Shown: positions 29,301 through 37,391 of the stretch, in pieces
Position numbering within the stretch: the first letter of the stretch is position 1
Layout: each line of letters starts with the position of its first letter
DNA from: JANXZS01 sp963797255
GTDB lineage: Bacteria > Acidobacteriota > Terriglobia > Terriglobales > Acidobacteriaceae
Length of the DNA stretch: 64,000 bases
Assembly (NCBI GenBank): GCA_963797255.1
Contig: CAWCOV010000030.1
Span: 860,459-924,458 of the forward strand
Direction of reading: 5' to 3'
Notes under the pieces: generated by a model
What the model was told of the DNA's origin: nothing
What the model saw: only the letters and a program-made list of their open reading frames with translations
The model's database searches: none
Position numbers and translations under genes: made by a program

Positions 29301-30656
29301 GGGGACTTGTTGCGGGCTCGATGCATTGTCGTCTGTCACAGTGATGACATCAGAGCGCGGCCCTTGCGCTTGCGGCCTGAAAACAACCGTAATTGTGCAC
29401 GACGATCCGTCGGCCAAAGTAGATGGTGAGAGCGGGCAGGTCTTCGATGAAATGTTGAAGTCGGAGCCAACGGCTATTGATGCAATCGTCAGCGCCGCTC
29501 CAGAGCTATTTGTGAGGGTCACACTCTTTGAACCAGAGCTTTGCCCCACCGCGACGCTACCCCAGCTGAGTGACGTAGGCGAGAAGACAAGGCTACCGCT
29601 CTGAACTGCTGTTCCCGTTCCGGTGAGCGAAGAGGTCGTAGGGGATCCAGAGGCATCGTGCGATACGGTCAACTGATCCGCACGTACACCCGTAGCAGTC
29701 GGACTGAACGAAACCTGAATCGTGCAGCTGGAGCCGGAGGCAAGTGTGCTGGGCGATGTCGGGCAATTGGACGTATTGGGATAATCTGATAGCCCCGTCG
29801 AAATGGACGAAATCGTTATTGCCTGGGAATTATTATTCGAGAGAGTGAAAGTCTGGTTTGCACTCGTCGAACCTACCTGAACGCTGCCAAAATCCTTGCT
29901 CGTTGGCGTAAGGGTAACCGACGGAGTTGAACCAAAAAGATACAACTGCGTCGATGCAGTGACGGTGCCACTCGTATCGGTGACCGTAAGCGTGCTGCTT
30001 GAAGACCCAGCAACCGTCGGCCGATACGTGATGGCGAATGTGCAGGAGGCACCAGCAGCCAGGACGCTTGGGCTGACCGGGCAATCGTTGGTCTGAGCAA
30101 AGAGACCCGAGCCAATTTTGATGTTCGAAAGAGTAATGTCGCTGTTGAGCGTGTTTGTCAGAGTCGCGCTCTGCGGTGCACTCGTCGTCCCCACCGGGAC
30201 ATTGCTGATGGAAAGCGAGGTCGGCGAGAACAGAATCGTGCCCTTCGTCCCTGTTCCTGACAGCGGAACCGTTTGCGATTGGCTCGGCGCGTCATCGACA
30301 ATCTTTAACGAATTGGTCCGGGCGCCCTGTGCCAATGGCCGAAACTGTACTGAAATTGTGCACGACGCGCCGGCGGCCAGGGTCGACGGGCTGATAGGAC
30401 AAGTAGTGCTTGAGACGATAAAATCTGAACCGGCCGGTATGGAAATGCTGGAGATCGTCAGTGAGATGGATTGAGTATTCGTCACCGTGACGGACTTTAT
30501 CCCCGATGTCTGTCCGACCTGAACGGAGGCCCACGACAAACTCGCCGGCGAAAGCGTTACGTCCTGCGCAGAGGCAGAAGGGACAAATGAGAACGAGGCC
30601 AGAAATGCACACAGCCCAGCAAAATAGCGTAGGACGTTCCGCCTGTTGGTCTTCAC
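26388..30656 (-). CDS. Large secreted protein: seven choice-of-anchor-D (ASH-like) repeats, Ig-like domains and a C-terminal GH-A hydrolase
   Basis: A 1422-residue exported protein with a basic N-terminus and a signal peptide ending near 'PSASAQD'. From about residue 30 to 775 there are seven ~100-residue repeats starting 'LxPxSLSWxSVxVGxTS' and ending 'VPLSGTGT'; almost all carry a cysteine pair (xCPxSP and GxSCTI), suggesting one disulfide per repeat. Residues about 780-960 form two immunoglobulin-like domains. The C-terminal ~460 residues form a TIM-barrel hydrolase with acid/base Glu ~1092 in 'DYEIWNEPNAAAL' and nucleophile Glu ~1222 in 'PVYITEFNTNW'. The repeats probably hold the enzyme away from the cell or on a glycan. 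Convergent with another GH-A gene. Confidence 0.82.
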   Translation of the reverse strand: MKTNRRNVLRYFAGLCAFLASFSFVPSASAQDVTLSPASLSWASVQVGQTSGIKSVTVTNTQSISLTISSISIPAGSDFIVSSTTCPISPSTLAAGASCTISVQFRPLAQGARTNSLKIVDDAPSQSQTVPLSGTGTKGTILFSPTSLSISNVPVGTTSAPQSATLTNTLNSDITLSNIKIGSGLFAQTNDCPVSPSVLAAGASCTFAITYRPTVAGSSSSTLTVTDTSGTVTASTQLYLFGSTPSVTLTPTSKDFGSVQVGSTSANQTFTLSNNNSQAITISSISTGLSDYPNTSNCPTSPSTLASGSSCTIQVSFSPTATGVRADQLTVSHDASGSPTTSSLTGTGTAVQSGSLVFSPTSLSWGSVAVGQSSGSKSVTLTNSSGAALTIASIAVGSDFNISSKTCPLSPSTLADGSSCTITVVFRPQAQGPRSDVITVTDDNASSPQQVPLNGNGVLGAGLFAPTSLSFPTTALGSTSAVQTATFTNKQATSLTVSSISTTAGFTQTNDCPATLAAGESCNLSVKFAPTSTGDISGTANLKYGSSTISLYLSGTATGSGGGGGSVSVSPKSYNFPSQAVGSSSSPVNITLTNNQSGALAISSIQANAPFSETDNCGTSLAAGKNCTISVSFAPSTTGFFSSNLTITDNGAGSPRTVALSGNGVIPVTVIPKTGGLYFYNQIANTPSTSQAVTITNNQSVPLAISSLKTSVDYPFTTDCVDNGGTGSLAPGATCAVQITFLPTSAAAKNSALVITNDAVGSPLSVPLQGTGIVGYTGPTVIVSPYLPCIMPSQTMQFSVLFTGMNSTNVLWYVDNVLNGNANAGTISSSGLYTAPGTAATHVVKAVSQGTTKYSGSTTVTITPTPQFGIYPYVAAIPPKGQQKFEAQLCAVPDQGPVTFTVDNIAGGNATVGTVTNDGVYTAPATAGKHTVRATDSALGKTSGGVVTVFSSLTADYGSRTDTSHPVPADLFGTGRGESMHSTSDRNLLTQAGLTVARLYAQIPLVYATQTPDWTKIDPLIASIKAAGQQPMIQMSLTPLWLQPSPNTLCGTGNTMTAPTDVNKWGQIAASYVAHFDQVFPGFVRDYEIWNEPNAAALCTSADHLKTYLAIYAAAAPLMKAQAAQDGQTIRIGGPVLSGYSAVWFSNLLTNPGTKDYVDFLSYHQYIFGSNALQAQWDSYNGNDSVYEMTQDPSNGPVGVYNRVVGQATTVGKPNMPVYITEFNTNWAFFKDCCRNDATYAPIWNSMYVADLLNSVYTTGTAKLPEKLIYFAGSAYPWFCVVGVQNTDMDCLYSAGATPSPYPQYYAFQLLAGSNYLGLWSGGYMAKSVSPPSGGGGLIMTAFYTATQDAMLIVNPTGTSYSSIPLSFQNTGFASPNATLYQIVNGSMINSSSVSLSAAGSGYTTTISVPAYSVQAVSLKGQ

Positions 30657-31333
30657 GAGTTCTCCGAGATATCTAGGGTTTATTTAAGGCAAAAATATGC
30701 GCAGACAGTCTGGAAAGATGTGCAAACCTCTGCATAACCAAGAACAGAAATGAAGCAGAAGCCATCGGTTTTCTACTTAGACGAAACCGTTTGGCAAATC
30801 TCATAACCCGGCCAGTCATTCTTTTGAATGCGTACCGTGGTTTATCGGATCTTAAGTCCGGGCCCATATATCACTCATTTTTTCACTGCAATTTTATAGC
30901 CGATTCTTGATGGTTCAATGTTTCCTAAGATGGATGGTTAATTCCAGGCTTTGGTTGTAAATCGCAGCCACATACAGCAACCTTACGTGGATTGAGAAGT
31001 TCGACTCATACGCAAATTAGTACTAACCAAATCGCAGTCTAACCGTCTTTTTCTGTGTTGGATGCGCACTAGTTGTCAAAAAATTGCATCCAATCAGAAT
31101 TAAGTATCCAACCTTACCAGTAAAAGACATTTGACCTACGCTGTTTTGTGGACTTTGAATTGCTGCCATGGCTTAATACCAAGTCCCGACTCACCGGGCG
31201 ATTACTCGACGAGGGATGCGCCGTAAAGTGCTTTCCAAGTGAGTTCAATTCGCGACTTGGCGCGGATCAACATCAGACTTTGCCCTGAAGGGCTGAATAT
31301 TGTCTAGGCGAATCACGAAAGGCTGAATTCCAG
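30657..31333. promoter_or_regulatory. Long gene-free divergent region
   Basis: 677 bases between two divergent genes for large secreted proteins, AT-richer than its surroundings. A perfect palindrome TTAGTACTAA lies at 31017-31026 within 'CAAATTAGTACTAACCAA'. A 64-codon minus-strand frame at 30673-30867 is basic, low in family signal and lacks a good ribosome site, so I do not call it. No tRNA-, riboswitch- or promoter-like sequence could be assigned with confidence. Confidence 0.3.
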
Positions 31334-33532
31334 ATGAGACTTCTACGATTTCGCGCACTTCTCCCACTGCTAAGTCTTCCGGCGTTGTGGCTGGCTGGCT
31401 GCGGCGGGTTCCACGGTGTGGTTACGCCAACGCTCTCTTCCATAAACCCAGCAACGATTGAAGCCGGGAGCGCGGGATTCACGTTGACTGCCAGCGGCAG
31501 CAACTTCACCAGTGGTACGCGAATCGTTTGGGACGGAATTCCCCTGGCGACCAAAGTCGAATCGAACTCTAAATTGAGTGCAGATGTTTCCGCGGTGCAG
31601 ATTATCAACCCGGGCAACATAAGCGTATCCGTTCTCAAGTCTGACACGACATCCTCAAACGTCTTAACGTTGAAGATCACTGGGCTCGGTCCGCAAGGTC
31701 CGAAGCTGACTTCGATTTCTCCCTCTTCCGTGGCCTCCGGTAGCGCAGACTTTACCCTTACGGCGACAGGAACGAGCTTCGTCTCGGGAAGTGTGATCAC
31801 GTTAAACGGTGTCGGCATCACGACGACATTCGATTCTGTTACGCAGCTCCACGCTACCGTGCCTGCAAGCAAGGTAGCTGTCGCGGGCACAATAAATGTC
31901 GGCGTGCTGGACACCGGCAACAAGCTCTCGAATGAACTCCCGTTGACGGTCACGGGCACGATTCCGTCAGCTCCGCCAACGCTCACGTCTCTCAACCCGG
32001 CGTCGGTCATCACCGGAAGTCCTGCAATCACGCTCACAGCTACAGGAACCAACTTTGTCAACGGAAGCAAGATTTCGTGGAACGGGCTCGCGCTGACGAC
32101 CACCTTCGTCTCAGCCACTTCCTTGCAGGCCACCATCCCGGTCGAATATCTAGCAACTCCGACGACCGTCAATGTTGCTGTGCTGAATCCTGACAGCACC
32201 ATTTCTAATGTCCTGCCCTTTGTGGTCGCAGTGAATCCGTCTACGAGTCCGTCGTTGACCTCTATCAGTCCATCGAAGGCAGTTGTTGGCAGTCCTGCCC
32301 TTACGATTACGCTGACGGGGCTGAACTTTGCGCCGGGAGCAGTCGTTAAGTGGTCAGGTCAGCCACTAGCCACTACCGTTGTAAGCAACACTCAGGCGAC
32401 AGCGCAGGTACCTGCCTCAAACATGACGGCAGTTGGACAGTTCCCAATCACGATTACAAACACGGCTTCCAGTGCTTCCAATCCCGTACCGTTCTACGTG
32501 GGCATCAATATCTTCTTCGGAGAAGTCAACGATCTCGTGTGGGATGGTGCACGGAAGCTGCTCTATCTCTCCGAACCTGGATCGTCCAGTAAGAATCCCA
32601 ACTCCGTAGTGGCGATCGATCCAGTCACGCTCGTACAAAAAGGCACCTTCGCCGGAGGCGCTGGTAGTGAACCGAATCATCTCGCTCTTTCCGATGATGG
32701 CAAATATCTGTATGTAGGAATCGACGGACAGGGTAAGGTCCAGCGCCTGTTGCTGCCCGGGCTTACACCGGACATCAGCATCCCGCTGGGTTCCGATCCT
32801 CGATTGGGTAATTACATCGCACTCGACCTGCAAGTCGCACCCGGCGCACCAAAGACCATTGCGGTCGCCAAGGGTGTCAAAGTCACGAATTCCATCGTTC
32901 AGGCGCAGGGAGGCATTGCGATCTACGACGATGCAGTTCAGCGTCCGAATGTGGTTACACCGACCACACAGCCGCAAAATGTTCTGATTGACACCATTCA
33001 ATGGGGAACAGACGCGACTGCAGTCTATGCCGCCAATAATGAGAACGCCTCTGGTGACTTTTATCAGTTGGCGGTCGATAGTAGCGGTGTCACGTTAACA
33101 GGGGATTTCGTCAATTACTTCCCGGTGCCGAATCCGCATATCCATTTCGACAGAGGGAACAAGCTGCTATATGGCGACGACGGCCTTGTAGTGAATCCGG
33201 TTCTCGCCACGCAAGTTGGAAATTTTGTCTCGACGGGCGATATGGTTCCGGATTCAGGAATCGGAAACGCATATTTTGTCGGACAGCCCAGTGCCCAGAA
33301 TGGAACCGTAGGTTATCTGGTTCAGTCTTTCAATATCTCGGCGTTCACACCGGTTTCCACCCTATCCTTGTATAACGTCCAGGGCCTTCCTCAACGGATG
33401 ATTCGTTGGGGAACAGACGGATTAGCATTCAACACTGCGAAGATCATCAATTGCGTTGTTTCGCCGTGTAATACCGGTGATGGTCGTCTATACATTCTGA
33501 GCGGACCGTTTGTCACCAAAACGACTCCTTAA
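31334..33532 (+). CDS. Lipoprotein with four IPT/TIG repeats and a C-terminal beta-propeller
   Basis: A 732-residue exported lipoprotein. The signal peptide ends in the lipobox LAGC with Cys23 as lipidation site. Four ~90-residue IPT/TIG immunoglobulin-like repeats follow (each starting like 'PTLTSLNPASVxxGSPAxTL' and holding 'ATGTNFVNGSxISWNG'), covering about residues 30-390. The remaining ~340 residues look like a YVTN/NHL-type propeller ('NDLVWDGARKLLYLSEPG', 'HLALSDDGKYLYVGID'). Such proteins usually bind glycans or partners at the outer membrane or cell surface. It is followed by a good terminator, so it is probably monocistronic. Ligand unknown. Confidence 0.8.
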   Translation: MRLLRFRALLPLLSLPALWLAGCGGFHGVVTPTLSSINPATIEAGSAGFTLTASGSNFTSGTRIVWDGIPLATKVESNSKLSADVSAVQIINPGNISVSVLKSDTTSSNVLTLKITGLGPQGPKLTSISPSSVASGSADFTLTATGTSFVSGSVITLNGVGITTTFDSVTQLHATVPASKVAVAGTINVGVLDTGNKLSNELPLTVTGTIPSAPPTLTSLNPASVITGSPAITLTATGTNFVNGSKISWNGLALTTTFVSATSLQATIPVEYLATPTTVNVAVLNPDSTISNVLPFVVAVNPSTSPSLTSISPSKAVVGSPALTITLTGLNFAPGAVVKWSGQPLATTVVSNTQATAQVPASNMTAVGQFPITITNTASSASNPVPFYVGINIFFGEVNDLVWDGARKLLYLSEPGSSSKNPNSVVAIDPVTLVQKGTFAGGAGSEPNHLALSDDGKYLYVGIDGQGKVQRLLLPGLTPDISIPLGSDPRLGNYIALDLQVAPGAPKTIAVAKGVKVTNSIVQAQGGIAIYDDAVQRPNVVTPTTQPQNVLIDTIQWGTDATAVYAANNENASGDFYQLAVDSSGVTLTGDFVNYFPVPNPHIHFDRGNKLLYGDDGLVVNPVLATQVGNFVSTGDMVPDSGIGNAYFVGQPSAQNGTVGYLVQSFNISAFTPVSTLSLYNVQGLPQRMIRWGTDGLAFNTAKIINCVVSPCNTGDGRLYILSGPFVTKTTP

Positions 33533-33595
33533 CGACAGGTGACATGGCTGCCTTTGAGTCTGAAGTGCTTCTGAGTATTCTCCAGAGATTCTTGT

Positions 33596-33638
33596 TTCGC
33601 CAGTCGCAAATCTAAGCGGCTGGCGAAGCAGGTTTTTT
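33596..33638 (+). terminator. Rho-independent terminator after the TIG lipoprotein gene
   Basis: TTCGCCAG (33596-33603) pairs with CTGGCGAA (33620-33627), extended by CGC/GCG inside, and the stem is followed by GCAGG and six T. It lies 63 bases after the stop on the plus strand. Confidence 0.8.
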
Positions 33639-33735
33639 CTGATCGAAGCTCATTCTTGGTTCAATCGGCGGAGCAGGGAAGTAAGCTTTGGTTCGACCTG
33701 CTTTGTCGAGTAACAAATAAATGGAGGCATACCCG

Positions 33736-34284
33736 ATGTTCAAAAAATGCCTGGCCCTTGCTGCGTTGTTTCTTGGCCCAACTCTCATGGTGTGCCAAGT
33801 GGTACCTGCAGCCCGTGGTGGAGCACCGCCGCTTTCCGCTGGGGGCTTTATCTCTTATTACGACGCCGCGTATGCATCAAATAAGCCAATTGGCTTTGGT
33901 GGATTTATCGATTGGAGTCCATATAAAAATTTTGGCATCGAGGCTGAAGGCCGTTGGTTGATGTTCAATACGGATAACGACTTCAGGGAGTACACGTACC
34001 TCGCCGGCCCGCGTTACGGATTCCGCCGCGGCAAGAAAATCCAACCTTACGTTAAAGGTTTGCTGGGTGGCGGTGTTATCGACTTTCCTTACGGTCTGGC
34101 ATATGGCAGATACTTTGTAATTGCGCCAGGTGGTGGCGCCGACTTTCGATTAAATCGTCATTGGCGGATAAGGGCGGACTACGAATATCAAATCTGGCCA
34201 GACGCCCCGGGCATTCCCGGCATCCCCAGCAGTGCCTTGAAGCCGAATGGAGTCAGCGTTGGTTTTGTATACCGCTTCTACTAA
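33736..34284 (+). CDS. Small outer-membrane beta-barrel protein
   Basis: A 182-residue exported protein with signal peptide 'MFKKCLALAALFLGPTLM', then alternating aromatic/glycine strands as in 8-stranded OmpA/OmpX-type barrels ('GGFIDWSPYKNFGIEAEGRW', 'YLAGPRYGFRR', 'GVSVGFVYRFY'), ending in aromatic FY, the usual signal for the outer-membrane assembly machine. ATG 33736 is chosen because GGAGG at 33723-33727 is well placed for it; the upstream in-frame ATG 33721 contains that ribosome site. Followed after 47 bases by the kinase pair. Exact function is not evident. Confidence 0.8.
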   Translation: MFKKCLALAALFLGPTLMVCQVVPAARGGAPPLSAGGFISYYDAAYASNKPIGFGGFIDWSPYKNFGIEAEGRWLMFNTDNDFREYTYLAGPRYGFRRGKKIQPYVKGLLGGGVIDFPYGLAYGRYFVIAPGGGADFRLNRHWRIRADYEYQIWPDAPGIPGIPSSALKPNGVSVGFVYRFY

Positions 34285-34331
34285 TTGAAATTGTCGGTCG
34301 TAGCTTAAGGTTGTAACGAGGGCGAGCAGAA

Positions 34332-35738
34332 TTGATCGAGAAGAATCTGTCGGCGGGCATCGTGGGGGACTCATGGCCAACGGGCATTCGTTCCCGAGTT
34401 GGCAGCCTGCTCATTTCTAAATTGTCTTCGGAGTGCAAAGCCTACTGCATCCTCTCTGGGTACGAACAATTCCCAAGGTCATTCGATACCGACATCGACT
34501 TCATGGTTGACCCAGCCGATTTCAATCGCTTGCCTTCTATCGTCAATGCGCTTGCCCAGGAGACCGGCACCCGATTATTTCAGTCTGTGCAACACGAGCT
34601 CAGTGCGCGTGCTTATTTCCTTGTCTCGCAGTCCGGTTCCAAACTGGCCGTTGTGCAGCCCGATTCAACCTCTGACTATCGGCATTTCGGATCTTTGTGG
34701 CTTCGTGCGGATGAGGTACTCGCAGGACGTCGCTGGCACGCGAATGGTTTCTGGATACCGGCGCCGGCACATGAATTCATCTATTACTTAATAAAGCGTC
34801 TGAACAAGAGAGACTTCACCGCGCAACATGGACTGAAGCTGCATCGACTGTATGAAGAAGATCCTCAGGGCAGCGATCAGCAACTTGCGCGTTTCTGGTC
34901 CGGAGAAAAAAAGCGGGCGCTAAGCTCGATGGCTATCTCAGATCGTTGGACTGACTTGCAGGCTAATCTCGATATTTTCCGCGACGAGTTGATGCGCAAT
35001 ACCGCGGAGTCATTTCTCCAGAAGATAGGCTCAAGCAAAGGGAGCATAAGTCACTTCATCGATCGCATAGTGCGGCCTACCGGCGCCTGGATCGCCTTCA
35101 TGGGGCCCGATGGATGTGGTAAGTCCTCCGTCATTGAGGCAGTTGCCGATCAATTCGCTCCCATCTTCAACAAGGTCGACCGATATCACATGCGGCCGAG
35201 CGTCATAACCAAAAAAGGAGGCAACAAAGGTTCTGTCACCGACCCTCACGGGCAGCCTCCCCGCGGAGTTTTGGCATCGATCGCGAAAGTCTTCTATTTG
35301 GCCGCCGACTACTTTGCGGGTTATTTTCTTCGGATCCGGCCAGCGATGATTCGAACTCGCCTGGTGATTTTTGATCGCTATATCTATGACCTTCTCGTGG
35401 ACAGTAAGCGAGTGCGTTACGGTGGCCCTGTATGGATGCTTCGCCTGCTGGCTCGTGTCGTACCGCGGCCAGAACTTGTGATCCTTCTTGACGCGCCCCC
35501 GGAAGTCTTATGGTCGCGCAAGCAGGAGGTCACATTTGATGAGGTTGGTCGCCAACGAAATGCATACCTTTCGCTCGTAAAGGAGTTGCCATCCGCGGTC
35601 GTGATCAATGCATCACAACCTCTTCCGAATGTCCTTCACGATGTAGAAGAAGCGATCATTAACCACTTCTCCGGCCGATCGGCGACGCGCCTGGGACTCG
35701 ATCAGCAATCTAGATCGATGCGGACAGTAAGTAATTAA
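34332..35738 (+). CDS. Nucleotidyltransferase-like / thymidylate-kinase-like P-loop fusion protein
   Basis: A 468-residue cytoplasmic protein with two parts. Residues about 40-200 contain 'SGYEQFPRSFDTDIDFMV', resembling the acidic metal site of nucleotidyltransferase-fold proteins (GxxxxP...DxDIDFLV). Residues about 250-445 form a P-loop kinase: Walker A 'MGPDGCGKSS' at 257-266, 'VIFDRYIYDLLVDSKR' (the DRY/DR motif of thymidylate kinases) and 'PELVILLDAPPEVLWSRK'. A true dTMP kinase is only ~210 residues, so this is a specialised relative, possibly phosphorylating or activating a sugar or lipid. Start is TTG 34332 with GAGGG 9 bases upstream; no in-frame ATG exists near. The APH-like gene follows after 7 bases, so both form an operon. 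Confidence 0.7.
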   Translation: MIEKNLSAGIVGDSWPTGIRSRVGSLLISKLSSECKAYCILSGYEQFPRSFDTDIDFMVDPADFNRLPSIVNALAQETGTRLFQSVQHELSARAYFLVSQSGSKLAVVQPDSTSDYRHFGSLWLRADEVLAGRRWHANGFWIPAPAHEFIYYLIKRLNKRDFTAQHGLKLHRLYEEDPQGSDQQLARFWSGEKKRALSSMAISDRWTDLQANLDIFRDELMRNTAESFLQKIGSSKGSISHFIDRIVRPTGAWIAFMGPDGCGKSSVIEAVADQFAPIFNKVDRYHMRPSVITKKGGNKGSVTDPHGQPPRGVLASIAKVFYLAADYFAGYFLRIRPAMIRTRLVIFDRYIYDLLVDSKRVRYGGPVWMLRLLARVVPRPELVILLDAPPEVLWSRKQEVTFDEVGRQRNAYLSLVKELPSAVVINASQPLPNVLHDVEEAIINHFSGRSATRLGLDQQSRSMRTVSN

Positions 35739-35745
35739 ACCGGAA

Positions 35746-36891
35746 GTGAATGGAATCCGATTGCAGATCGCAGCCGACATTCTAACGACGTCGAAAACTC
35801 TCGACATTGCCTTTCCGCCAGCGATAGGGCGGTTGGCAACACTCGTAACTCAAGCCACAAAAATCAGCACGATTGCTCAGGGTATTGAGCCACGTTGGAT
35901 TATTCTCGGCGATCCGGCAAAAGCCCTTCCTGTTCTAAGAAGCTGGCGGCCATTCAAGTTCAGCTCACAGGTGCAATGGAATGCCGTTCTTCTGGCTTCC
36001 TCAACGAATCTGCTTTCGCGCCTGCCCAATGTAAAAAATGATGAGATCGTAGTCGACAACCAATATTGGCAAACGCGGCTGGAGGGTTTTTCTGATCGCT
36101 GGCATGCCGTTCTGCACGTAGGTAACTCGTCGTATACGCGGAAGGCCATCGTATTCTTCATTGGCGAAGATGCCTCGATAAAAGCAGTGGCAAAAGTTCC
36201 TCTCACATCGGCTGCCGGCGAAGCAATTCTCAATGAGGCTCACGTTCTCCGACATATGGAGGGTGTAGATAATCTGCCTCGCGTCCTATTTGAGGATGTG
36301 CAGCGTGGCGTTGCCGCGCAGACATTTCTGGACGGGAAGGCGGTCTCCCGCAAATTCACTGCCAAGCACGTCGAACTGCTAGGTCGACTGGCAAATGGCG
36401 GAGCCACTACCCGACTCTCCGCATTCCGCCCCGAAATCCTCTCCAGCCTCGATGCGCTCGATCTGCCGGTCGACCGATTGCTGCTTCACCGTGCGGTGGA
36501 CTTTTTGGATTACGACAGCGAACTGCCAGAGTTTGTTGAACATCGCGACTTTGCCCCATGGAACCTTAAGCGCCTCCGCGACGGTAGCCTCACGCTCCTG
36601 GATTGGGAGTGGGCTGTTGAGAAAAGCCTGCCTTGGCAAGACATGTGTCGTTATTTCTACATCCAGGACGTTCTTTTCCACGGTCCGGGACGAGTTTGGG
36701 AAACTCTCACGACCGACCCGCTTATTCGGGGATATATGCAAAAGTTTTCAATTCCAATGGAAGCTTTGCCTGCATTAACCATGCATTATTTACTCCGCGT
36801 TCTCTGCATGGATTGGAAAAATAAAGACCAAACCCTGACGGATTACACCCTGAAACAGATCAGAATGCTCGTGGATCTGCATCGACGCTAA
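35746..36891 (+). CDS. Aminoglycoside-phosphotransferase-like kinase
   Basis: A 381-residue protein whose second half has the APH/choline-kinase fold: Brenner motif 'EHRDFAPWNLKR' (His266, catalytic Asp268, Asn273) and the metal-binding Asp286 in 'LTLLDWEWAVEK'. The N-lobe holds 'AVAKVPLTSAAGEAILNEA', with the usual ATP-binding Lys and Glu. The first ~130 residues are not recognised. Start GTG 35746 lies 7 bases after the upstream stop. Such kinases phosphorylate small hydroxyl compounds; drug resistance is not implied. Its pairing with the fusion kinase and a barrel protein, amid glycan genes, suggests envelope polysaccharide modification (inference). Confidence 0.72.
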   Translation: MNGIRLQIAADILTTSKTLDIAFPPAIGRLATLVTQATKISTIAQGIEPRWIILGDPAKALPVLRSWRPFKFSSQVQWNAVLLASSTNLLSRLPNVKNDEIVVDNQYWQTRLEGFSDRWHAVLHVGNSSYTRKAIVFFIGEDASIKAVAKVPLTSAAGEAILNEAHVLRHMEGVDNLPRVLFEDVQRGVAAQTFLDGKAVSRKFTAKHVELLGRLANGGATTRLSAFRPEILSSLDALDLPVDRLLLHRAVDFLDYDSELPEFVEHRDFAPWNLKRLRDGSLTLLDWEWAVEKSLPWQDMCRYFYIQDVLFHGPGRVWETLTTDPLIRGYMQKFSIPMEALPALTMHYLLRVLCMDWKNKDQTLTDYTLKQIRMLVDLHRR

Positions 36892-37163
36892 GCGCATAAG
36901 CTTAAGTATCTAAAATACTTGTGTCTCAGATTATGGTTCGCCGATGACAGGTCATCGGTTGGATATTCTGATGATCCGTCGAACAACCCATTGATCTTCG
37001 CGTTTTGCCGCAACTCACTCCCGCATAAGGTAATTTCTACCTAAACGTATATAAATCATGGGTTTACAAGTAAGTCATTAATCCTAACACCAAAGTGTAG
37101 TTTCCCTTCCACGTGAACGGTGCGAGAATTCCCAACAATAGGAAAAGAGAGGGTTTAGGTTAA
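36892..37163. promoter_or_regulatory. Intergenic region with short inverted repeats
   Basis: 272 bases between the APH-like gene and a small membrane-protein ORF. Two inverted repeats follow the stop: AAGTAT/ATACTT at 36904-36920 and the tight palindrome CCGATGAC-AG-GTCATCGG at 36941-36958. Neither is followed by a T-run, so they are weak terminators or protein sites. Nothing else could be assigned. Confidence 0.3.
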
Positions 37164-37391
37164 ATGCGCTATCAATCTGTGCAGTTGGCGTCGCACCCCC
37201 AAATTGCCTCTATCGGGCCCTTCACCGTGACATCCCCTTCAACCAGTACTTTGCACGATAAAGAACTTCGGGTAGCCAGGAAAAAGCCAGTTCTTGGTGG
37301 GATCCGAGCGATCCTGATCAGCGCTTTAGTGGGATCCGCAGTCTGGTACATGATTTGGGAAATCGGAAAATTCCTGTTGTTTCGACATTAA
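37164..37391 (+). CDS. Small single-pass membrane protein (hypothetical)
   Basis: A 75-codon ORF starting at ATG 37164, with GAGAGGG about 12 bases upstream. The first ~40 residues are hydrophilic, then basic ('RVARKKPVLGGIR'), and residues about 48-72 form one transmembrane helix ('AILISALVGSAVWYMIWEIG') ending KFLLFRH. The positive-inside rule puts the N-terminus in the cytoplasm. No known family recognised. It lies alone between the kinase operon and a beta-helix protein gene. The composition and ribosome site favour a real gene, but conservation is unknown. Confidence 0.45.
   Translation: MRYQSVQLASHPQIASIGPFTVTSPSTSTLHDKELRVARKKPVLGGIRAILISALVGSAVWYMIWEIGKFLLFRH

Noticed and set aside
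29011..29604. 197-codon plus-strand frame within the repeat protein gene
   Set aside because: Opposite strand of the anchor-D repeats; periodicity is inherited from the sense gene.
31273..32202. 309-codon minus-strand open frame
   Set aside because: It is the antisense of the TIG-repeat lipoprotein gene; its Val/Ala-rich repeats mirror the sense repeats, and it has no ribosome site or family signal.
35746..36891. Antibiotic resistance gene
   Set aside because: Although APH-like, genes of this fold phosphorylate many small molecules; context is envelope glycan genes and there is no resistance-gene neighbourhood.
36941..36958. Terminator after the APH-like gene
   Set aside because: The palindrome has only a two-base loop and no T-run after it.
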